Source: Rallus limicola
Lineage: Eukaryota; Chordata; Aves; Gruiformes; Rallidae
Length of the DNA stretch: 64,000 bases
Reading direction: 5' to 3'
NCBI GenBank assembly: GCA_022605955.1
Contig: JAKCOZ010000105.1
Coordinates: 930,001 to 994,000, forward strand
Shown here piece after piece: positions 12,101 through 21,100 of the stretch; the first letter of the stretch is position 1; every line of letters begins with the position of its first letter. The notes below the pieces were generated by a model. That model ran no database searches. It saw only the letters and a program-made list of their open reading frames with translations, and was not told where the DNA came from. A program made the translations under genes and the position numbers.

Positions 12101-15100
12101 TCACTGAAACTGGAGCTTTTGATTGATGCACAATCTGAGTGTTGTGGGCTGACCAGGAGCTATTGATTAGCTGCTGCTTTTATCCTGTTTACTGACCAGT
12201 TTATGTAGAAGAACAGCCACCATTTAATTGCGTGTCCTGCTAAAGCAATGTTGGTACTGCTCAGCCTTCACAAAGACTTAGTTTGGGTACAAGAAACAAT
12301 TGAGAAGTGGGTGGTCTCTTTCACTGCTCTCTCAGAGCTGCAGTGCTGTGTCTCTGGCCAGGGTTTCACTCAGAAAGGTTTAATTCCCTCTGATGATCTT
12401 ATCTGAGAGACCATTCATCATCATTATCTTAAATATAACTTTTAATATCTGTATTCAAATGTGAATAAGGTGGAACTGCTTGCTTTAGTGCACGCTCTGT
12501 GGCTCTCCTAGTTTGCTTTAGAGAATAACTTAGCCTGATCAGAGGGAAACTGCTCCTCAAGTGCTCAGAACTTGCTGCTCCTGTGGTGATGGCACACGTG
12601 TGTATCTGTGTCTCTTCATATTGTGTAGTGATGGTGAATGCAGTGATGAAAGTCTTCAGCTGTTACAGTAATGAAGCTTTGCATTTTTTTAAATTCCAGA
12701 AAACAGGTACCTCTGAGGTGTCTGGTCAGTAATCAGTGCTAGTTCTGGCAATTAAAATTCATTCTTTTTAAAACTTGAAGCTTGCTGGAGATACTAACAA
12801 AAAAAAAAACCCTTAAAAATATAAATATAAATTGCCTTTTATTAATGAATAGTGAGCTTGCCACTGATGGACGTGGCCAAACTCAGCAGTGGGAGCCAGC
12901 ACCTGGGTGGGAAGTGCCTGGAAGCACACCTAGTTTGAGCTTTTCTGCTTAATACTCACTCTTTTTCACTTTAACGCTTTGTTTTGCCCTCTAGATCTTA
13001 GACCCCAGGAGTCGTGGCGAGGCCCTACGCCCTTGTTCCAGCAGACGCCGCAGAGGTAAGGCAGGGGGGTCAAAGTTGGGTAGAATCAGGCCCGGAGGCT
13101 GCACTCTGTGCTGCTGGGCTTCCACAGCTTTTCTCCCTTTCCCCCTCTTTGTTTTGGAGTTTGTTGTTTAAATTTGTTTAAATGATGCTGTACCGGCCGG
13201 GGTTTGGGAGTTAATTAATGTCCATGATTTATTTATATTTTGGGGAGTGCTCTGTGTGGTGTTCACCCTTTAAAAGGCTGGAGTACTTAGTATTAAAAAA
13301 AGGGAAGGCAAAAACACTTTCCATTAAAACTCCAGCTCCAAAATTAACTTTACTGTTGGCGCTTTGGTACCGTTCTTGGTTCTTTGGCCTTTATCTTATT
13401 GAAGCTTTTGAGATACGATGAAATTGAACACAGAGAGCTTAAAACTGCATTAGATTTTTGGACAGGCTAAACAAATTTCTTTTTAGGAGGGCTGTGGAGC
13501 TTAATGAGGCATAACTAATGGCGTTCCACTTTTATCATGTCTGTGCCGCAGCCGCGGCATTAGCACAGACCAGCCATTGATTCTTGCTACAAACCTCTTG
13601 AAGTCCTAATCAGCTTCTTTGGTACAAGTTTTTCAGGCCTGACAAGCCCATTGTAGGGCAGTGTCACTGTAGGTCAGTAGTTATTAGTTGCCACTGAAAA
13701 CAGTTTCTTTAACTACTTAAGGCTGGACTGAATTAAATGCAGAAGGGACTCAGGGAAGGATTATGGAATCCACAGCCCAATAAGTGCCATCGAAGAGAAG
13801 GAATGTGACATGGTTTCATAATGAGGGATGTTTTACGTGCGTTCCTCCCCTGATAGGTTGTACATCCTTAAGTCAGATGGACTCTATAAACTCCAGCCTA
13901 CCTGTGCAAGCTATGAATAATGATACTTGTTTGTGTTTATGGAGGAATGAGAGCCTCTGTGAGATCTTTTTGAAGTTTCTGCTCTGAGGCACAACTTTTT
14001 CTCCCTTCCCCCCCCCCCCCCCCCCCCTTTTTTTTTTTTCTCTTAATTGCAAACGTTGCTGCTGAAGATATGAGCTTTGGGGGAATTTATTGAGCCCTCT
14101 GCAATCACGCTTTCCATGGCAACCGGTTTGATCCCTATTGAAACGAGCCTGGCTGCCTTGTCCTGTGCCACGTCAGCGTGGTGTGCTGCATTAGAAGAGG
14201 CTTGCCTTGCAAACTTGAGCATCACTCTGTCCATGGGAGCTGCTGTTCCTATACCTTAATGAAATCCAGTTTATAGAGTTACCAGTCTGTGAAGTGTGGC
14301 TGTGGGGCTGTAACCTGCCCTTGTGTCGTTGTGCTTGCAGACTGGAAGAGTTTCCCAGTTCACACACAAATGCTGGGAATTCTGTTTGTTTCTCACTTGA
14401 AACACACTTTTTTGCCCCAAAGTTAATAACAGGCTGTCTCTCTGAGCAAAATCCTCTCAGGAGGTGGCTGTGCCTGGCTTGTGCTAATACCTTTAGAAGT
14501 GACTGTGTGCTGCCAGTGCTTCAGAGCACTTTTGCAGATCGATGGTGTTTGTGATTGGATCTGTAACCTGTCCAGCCTGCTTCCAGTGTCCAGGTGTCAG
14601 CCTCACTATGCTCAGCTCCCCAGCTTGAGGACGCTGGTGTCTCCAGAGGTGACTTTAAATTGGAGACGTATCCCCTTCACCTAGAAAATAAATAAGCTTG
14701 GGGAATGCTGTTCTAGCTTTGGAGTGGCAAGGGTGCAATGGCAGTGCTTTCCCTCCCTGATGGTGCTTTGCAGGACCTGTGATGGGCTTGGAACGTTGCT
14801 AGCCTGTGGTTTCTGAGCTGAGCATAAGGAATTTCACTGTGTTTTGGAAGGGGGTTGACATGGGAAATGGATCAGACAGGAGCTTAGGGCTGGTGCTGAG
14901 GTAGTTGCCTTAGAGAGGTAAGCACAGGGCCACAAGCAAAAGCAGAACCAGGCTTGGTGCAGGACAAACACGGCTGAACCTGTTGGACTGACATCCCCCC
15001 CCACCCCCAGGAGGTTTTTGGTTTCCCAGTTAATTGCCTGGGAGCTGCTGTTTTCCCAGACCACTACCCCTATGGCTTCAGGTGCTCCAGCAGCAACAAG

Positions 15101-18100
15101 GTGCCAGTGGGGAGAGCAGCAAGAGATTTCTGTCCTCCATCAGCCCTGCTCCTGGGAAGAAAGCACTCTGTGGGAGAGGCCAGAGCTGCTCCAGCCTTTT
15201 CAGAGGAAGTGTGCTGGCAGGAAGTGCAGTGTCCTTGTCTTGCATCATCAAGTAAGGGATAAGTGAGGAGCCCTTTCCATGCCAGGGAAGCTCTGAGCCT
15301 CAGTGCTGTTTCAGGGACGGTGTTCTGCAGTGAGGACTAACCTTGCCTGGGTGCAGAAGAAAGCCCATAGCCTAAAGCTGCTTCTCCACAATCCCTGTGG
15401 TCTCATCTCCTGCATCAGGGCCAGGGACTCACACCCTCCCTGGGCAGCCTGTGCCACAGCCCCACAGCTCTGCCAGGAAAGAACTTTGCCCTCCCAGCTG
15501 AGCTGACCCTGCCCTGGCCCAGCTTGAGCCCATTGCCCCTTGTCCCAGCTCCTGTCCCCTGGCTGAAGAGACCAGCGCCCACCTCTCTGCACCCTCCTGG
15601 CAGGGGAGGGGAGGTGGGAAGAAGGTCTCCCCTCACTCTTCTTTACCAGGGCACCTCTCAGGTTTGTTCAGGCCCTGGGCTGTGCTGCTGGAGGTGGCAG
15701 AAGATGACTTCAGGCTCTCACCTTCAGTGCTGCTGATGGGCTCTGTGCCAGGGGTTTTAGTTATGTTTCCTACCCAGCTTCCTGCCAACCAATGGAAACT
15801 TGTAGTCTGGGTAAGCAAAGCCCTTTGCCAAACCTGCTGCTGAAGAGGTTTCCAAAGAGGCTGAGGCTGGCACACGGTGAGCTGTGCCTGCGTGGCTCTT
15901 CCCCAGTTGTATGTTCGCTCTCCTGCCTGCGTGTGCTCTAGCTGCAGTGTGAGCTGACCTGACTCTGGCAGTGCTCCTGTGTGGACTCGTCGTGTTCTGA
16001 GAGGTGCAGACCTGTGAGGCCCAGCTTTGCTGTGCACAGATCTCCCCCTTGGGTAGTTCGAATCCCCAGGTGATGCCTCTCCTAGACAGAAACTGGGAAA
16101 TGCTGGTCCTTTGTGTTTGTCTTCCAGAGGCAGGCTGAAATTCCCGTTCCCAAGACTAGCTCTGTGTGTGAAGAGCAGCAGAAAGGTGTCAGCTGCTTTC
16201 CTGGGCTTGGGGTCAGAAAATGCCTTGCAGCTGCTGTATTCTTGTCACCCTTGTCCTGCTGGGTTCACCCCCAGGATGTGTAGGGCTTCTAACTGAAAGT
16301 CACCAGTTCCACTCTTTCAGTGGCCTCGAAGCCAAAACACCCCAATGTTGTAGTGATGTTAACCACCTCCATTTGTTAAACACCCCAGCTTTTCAGGAAG
16401 TCAACTTGTTTTCTCAACAAACTTGGGTCAGACTTCCCATTCCAGGCCTGGAGCAAGCACTGGCCCGCAGCCATCAATCACTGAGGGCATCTAACACAAG
16501 CAGGCTGGCAGAGCTGTGGAACCAGAGCCACTGTTGGTGACAGTCACAGAGCTGGGGCTCTGTTTTCCTTAAGCAGGTCTTCCTGGAGCATCCTCTGTTT
16601 TCCAGGAATATGGGGGGAGAGGGTTGTTAGTGCTCAAACCACCAATCAAAAGGACTGTCACACTCATGGCACTGATTCTGAGCGCTGGGTCCCTGGAAGC
16701 ATTGTGTGCTGTTATCTTTAAATGTGGCGTGGCTCCACCCCAGCAATGATTTGGATAAGGATGGGTGTTTCCTCTTGCCTTGGTAAAATTCAGGCAGGTC
16801 TGGATGCAGCCCCCTGGAGCAGCTCTGCCACAGGCTGCAGCGTGAAGCCACAAGCGGTGTGCATCCCAGGGGGAAAAGCCTTCACCCCCAAAACGCCTGT
16901 CTCAAAGCTCAGTCTGCCCTGTATTGTGCAGCTGGCTCTGCGTCCTCCTGCAGCCATGGAAGTCGTACCTCCTCCCTGATCTGTGTGTGGCAGAGAGTCT
17001 CCCAGCCTCTGGGTGTAGGGTTCCCCTCTGAGGGTGAAGCTGTGCCAGTTTACTCCAGCAGACCTAGGCAGAGAAGCTCTTTGAAAGTTACTCTGCACAT
17101 CCTCAGCAGGTAACTGAGTCGTGGTGCTGACAACCCCTGCTAGCCTGTCACACACACTGTTCAACCGACTCTCTTAAGCAGGGGTCAGGAGAGATTAACC
17201 ATCCCTCCTGCCCAACGCTTTTTCCCTTACAGCAACATCTTGTACCACACAACAGACAGAATTCCCAGTGGGTAAGCGATTCCTGCCCTCAGCCCTGCCC
17301 AGCTGTAAAGGCTGGATCATGGCTATATCATTTTTCTGAATATTTTTAATTGAACAATGATTCCATGTATTATACCTGTTGCTTTATAATTGCAACGTCA
17401 GAATAGGCACTTGAAGGCAATTAAAACATTTCTTGCTGCTAGTAATCTAGGATGGCAAACTAGGTTGTAATGGATGTTGGATTTGCGTTCCCATATAAAC
17501 TGTACACCAAATGTCAGTCAGCCCGTGCCAATTAGTGCTTATGTTGCTAGGTCACCGTGGTCAATTGAAAACGGCATCAATAGAACTTGAAAAGGTTTCT
17601 TCCCGATCAGACCTTCTGACATATTGAGCAGAATAATGGATGGGAAAAAGCAGCCAAGGCCCCTACCCTAGATTCAGAATACTCGCAGTAAGAATTCATT
17701 TGCAACCTGCAATTAAGCAGGAAGAATGGACTCCCAGAGAGAGTCTGGACGTTGAGAAAAGAAAGCCCCATTCTCCCCTGTTTGCTCTTGCTTGGTGCGT
17801 TACATGTAGCCAACTGGGTGATATCTGGGGCTTAACCCACGCTCAAGATCGCTGCAGAGGAACCAGCAAGTTTGCCCTGGAATAAAAAGATGGACAGAAC
17901 CCTTCTGGGGAGTTAGGAGAGCCTCTGGTTGTGAAGCTGAATCTGCTGCTCGCCCTAGTACCGCTGGGCTAGCGTTGGAGCTGTGGGGAAGCAGGAAGCA
18001 GTGAGCACACGTGGCCTTTTTGTAGGACAGCCTTGGGAGGTTTCTCTTCCCTCCCCATTCACCTCTAACGACCTGGCCATCAGTGGTACCACCACAGGCA

Positions 18101-21100
18101 GAGCTGGGTGTGAGGGTGCCGAACTCTGAGGCACACTGAAGCGTTCACCACATGAGGCTATAGAAACTTATGACCTCTGTGGAGCGCTGCTCTCCCCAGG
18201 GAGCCCAGCTCATCCTGCTGTGTGTCTCTTCTGTACACAGGACTGCTGGGGCTGCTCCTCTCCTTGCCTGGAACCGCATGCTGCAGTCCCAGAACCAGTA
18301 CCAGCCCAGTCAGTACCAGGGGCTGGGCGGACCCATGAGTTACCCGCAGAGACCTGAGGATCGGATGGACAGGGGAAGACAGGTATGGAAACATCACTCT
18401 TCTGCACGTTCAATCCTCCTCCCAGGTAAGGCTTCCCCCACACGTGGCTGTGGGGAGTGAAGCCAGCATAGGTGGGCGTTCCCAAGCCCGTTTTATCCCA
18501 GTGAAAGCACCAGCAGGTAAGCTTCCCAGCCTTGTCCAGGTGCCTCCCCCTGGCAGAGGCCCACGCTGTGACCGTGCCACTGCTGCTTCTCTGCAAAGGT
18601 AGATCCAGCGTCCTACCGAGTCACACGCTTCCTGCAGCCTGGGAAAAGGCAGGTATTTCAAACAGAGCCTTCCTCTCCTGTAAGGAAATCTCTCAGCTAT
18701 ACATGTTGGGGATGGGAAGGGCTTCTCCCCAGTGTGTTTGCAATGTAAAGTCTTCATCAAGTTTTCCCCTTGAATGTTTATTAGCTGAAAAACTACTCAA
18801 ATGCGAGTGGTGGATTCTAGCAGCCAGAGAAGTGGATGTATCTGGAAAAGTACATGTGAGAAGAGCTTTGTGTGGTTAGGTGAGAGCAAGGGAAGGTGAT
18901 AGGGGAGCCTCAGCCGAAATTAGAGGTGACTTTGTCACCGGTTTATGAAAATGCCACAGAGTAAAAAAGGTCCTTGAAAGCAGCAGGTGATTCTGCCGAC
19001 GTGGTTATTCCATGTGTGCTTGCTCCCTGTAAAAACAAAACCTGTGCAGGAGATGGGGGTGTTTAAAGTGCTGTGTATTAGCTGAAAATACTTTTCAGGT
19101 GTCTGTACTACAGCTCCCAGGTTCTGCTGCTGTTTGGGTAAGTCAGAGCTAATACTCAGCCATGGGAAGGTTACTGGCCAGGGTGGGGGAAGAGGAGGAG
19201 GCACTCAGCTGCTTAACAGCACTGGTTCCCAGTCCTCCATATGGAAGCTAAGGCACAGACTGCTGGAAATGTGCCTTCTGCCAGGACCTGGTTCAGCCAC
19301 CTCTCCTAAACATGCTCCAGATGAGCCCCTGTTCAGTGCACACTCTGGGTTTGACTTGGCTTCCCGCGTGTCACGCCGCACAAAAGCAGTCCCATAGGCT
19401 CCCCGTGCCATTGGCATGCTGTGATTGTTCATGAAGGTGTACATCCTGTCCTGCAGTGTGTGCCTTGGAGCGTGGCCCAGGCCCTTGGTGTGTAGCAGGG
19501 ACCCCAAGTCTGCCCCGTGGTGTCGGTAACGCCATGGCACAGCACGAGTCGCCCTGTGGCACTTGGACACTTCTCTGATGCTTTGTCTGCTCTCTGCCTC
19601 TCCCCTGCCTAGCTAAAAAGATGAGTGGGGTGCTCCCTGCAGCACCCACCTCTGCCCCATGCCGTTGTTAGGCTGGGGGTGCCAAGGCCCAGTAGAACCA
19701 GTACTGTCAAACCACATTTGCAAGAGCCTTTGGGCTTTGCTGGGGGGAGGCTTTATGTGCAGAGCGCCGTGTGCTTCTCTGGCTCAGCTTGCTGGGACCC
19801 AAGCCTGGCAGAAACATGCCTCTGAGCTGCTAATACCGTGCTCAGCATTGTCTGCTGACTGCAGGATTACAGGGCGCTGCTGAAAGGATCTATAGCCAGC
19901 GAGCAGCCTGCCCCAGCGCTCCCAACTCCTCAGCTCCTGCTCCGCTGAGCCTCGTTAGCAGCAGTGACATTCCCTGTTCCCCCTGGCCCCCAGCTCCGAC
20001 CCTCAAGCAGGTTTAGTGCAGGGGAGGCTTTTGGGGCTGGAGCAAGCATTGTCTTTAGCTCGTTCAGTTTGTCATACTGGTGGTGTGGGGAGAAACTGGG
20101 TGAAAAGGCAAGTGTATCACTGTGCTCTCTGGCTCCAGGTAGAGAGGGGAGGCACTGCCAGAACAAAGCCTTCCAGCAGCACTGGCTTTGGCTATAAGCA
20201 AGACTAGACAGTGTGGGTTACGATCACATTGGGCTTCATGGGGAGACAGCAGGGCTTGAGTCCTCAGCTGGTCCCCAGCGCTGAGGCTTGGGCTTTTTTG
20301 AAGGCTCTTTCCAGTTTGGGTGAGGTGCATCGATAGGACCGGTTTCCCATGTTGTGTTACCCAAACACTGGAGACAAAGGGATACATACATCATTGTGCT
20401 CATCTGGAATGGGGGCTGCTGTAACAGCCTGGGGAAACCAGGGAAGGGTTTTGCTGCTGGGGAAGCCTGGGTGGGATTTAATTAGGGCTGGGAAATAGAT
20501 ACTTGAACAAAGTCTGCGTGCTGAGCCATGGTCTGTGCTGCCCTTTCTCCCGCGCAGCGCCGGTGCATGGTACGTTTGCAGGGGGAATCGGTGCTGAAAC
20601 TTGTTCCTTCCCGACCTTAAACCTTCGTGTGCAACAGCTACAGCTGGAATGCTGAGGGTGAATGGGAATTGTATTCCAGAACCAGTGGCAGAGTGGGCTC
20701 AGGGAGGGTAAACCCCTCGGGGGTCTGGGAGCACCGTGGCCATCGGCAGCCGGGCAGTGATGGAAAACCTCCAGCCCCCTCACGGCTGATGAATAGGAGC
20801 CGATCGCTGCTAGTGCCACTGCAGCCCTGCCCAGAGCCCAACTCCCCATCCCTGGTGCAGGATGTGCCTCCTGGATTGGGGACACAGAGTTAAACTGGGT
20901 GGTGACAGCTGCTTTACTGGTGTTCACATCCGTGGGGGTTATTAAGGACAAACCTTTCGGCTCACTTGAATTTGCTTCCTTAAAAAAACCCCTTCGTGGT
21001 CGTGTTGCTTCCCAGCAGGTCTTCATCTCCTTTTAAATGTTTATTTTCTTTTTTTTTTATCTTCTCCTGGTTTTGTGCTGTTATGAAATGAACTTTCAGG

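Larger units (their letters stand above)
7978..12994 (+). other. XRN2 5-kb intron with regulatory-looking blocks
   Basis: The first 2 kb are GC-moderate and unremarkable. A perfect hairpin lies at 9718-9744, and AT-rich motif blocks at 10170-10440 and 12020-12480. No gene is supported. Confidence 0.6.
13056..17232 (+). other. XRN2 4-kb intron with two AT-rich blocks and a CR1 remnant
   Basis: It holds candidate regulatory blocks (13430-13760, 14040-14280), a poly-C/poly-T tract (14010-14040) and an old CR1 piece (about 15400-15650). The remaining sequence shows nothing recognisable. Confidence 0.6.

Noticed and set aside
14010..14040. C/T homopolymer as a regulatory element
   Set aside because: Simple homopolymer likely to vary in length and prone to assembly error; no supporting context.
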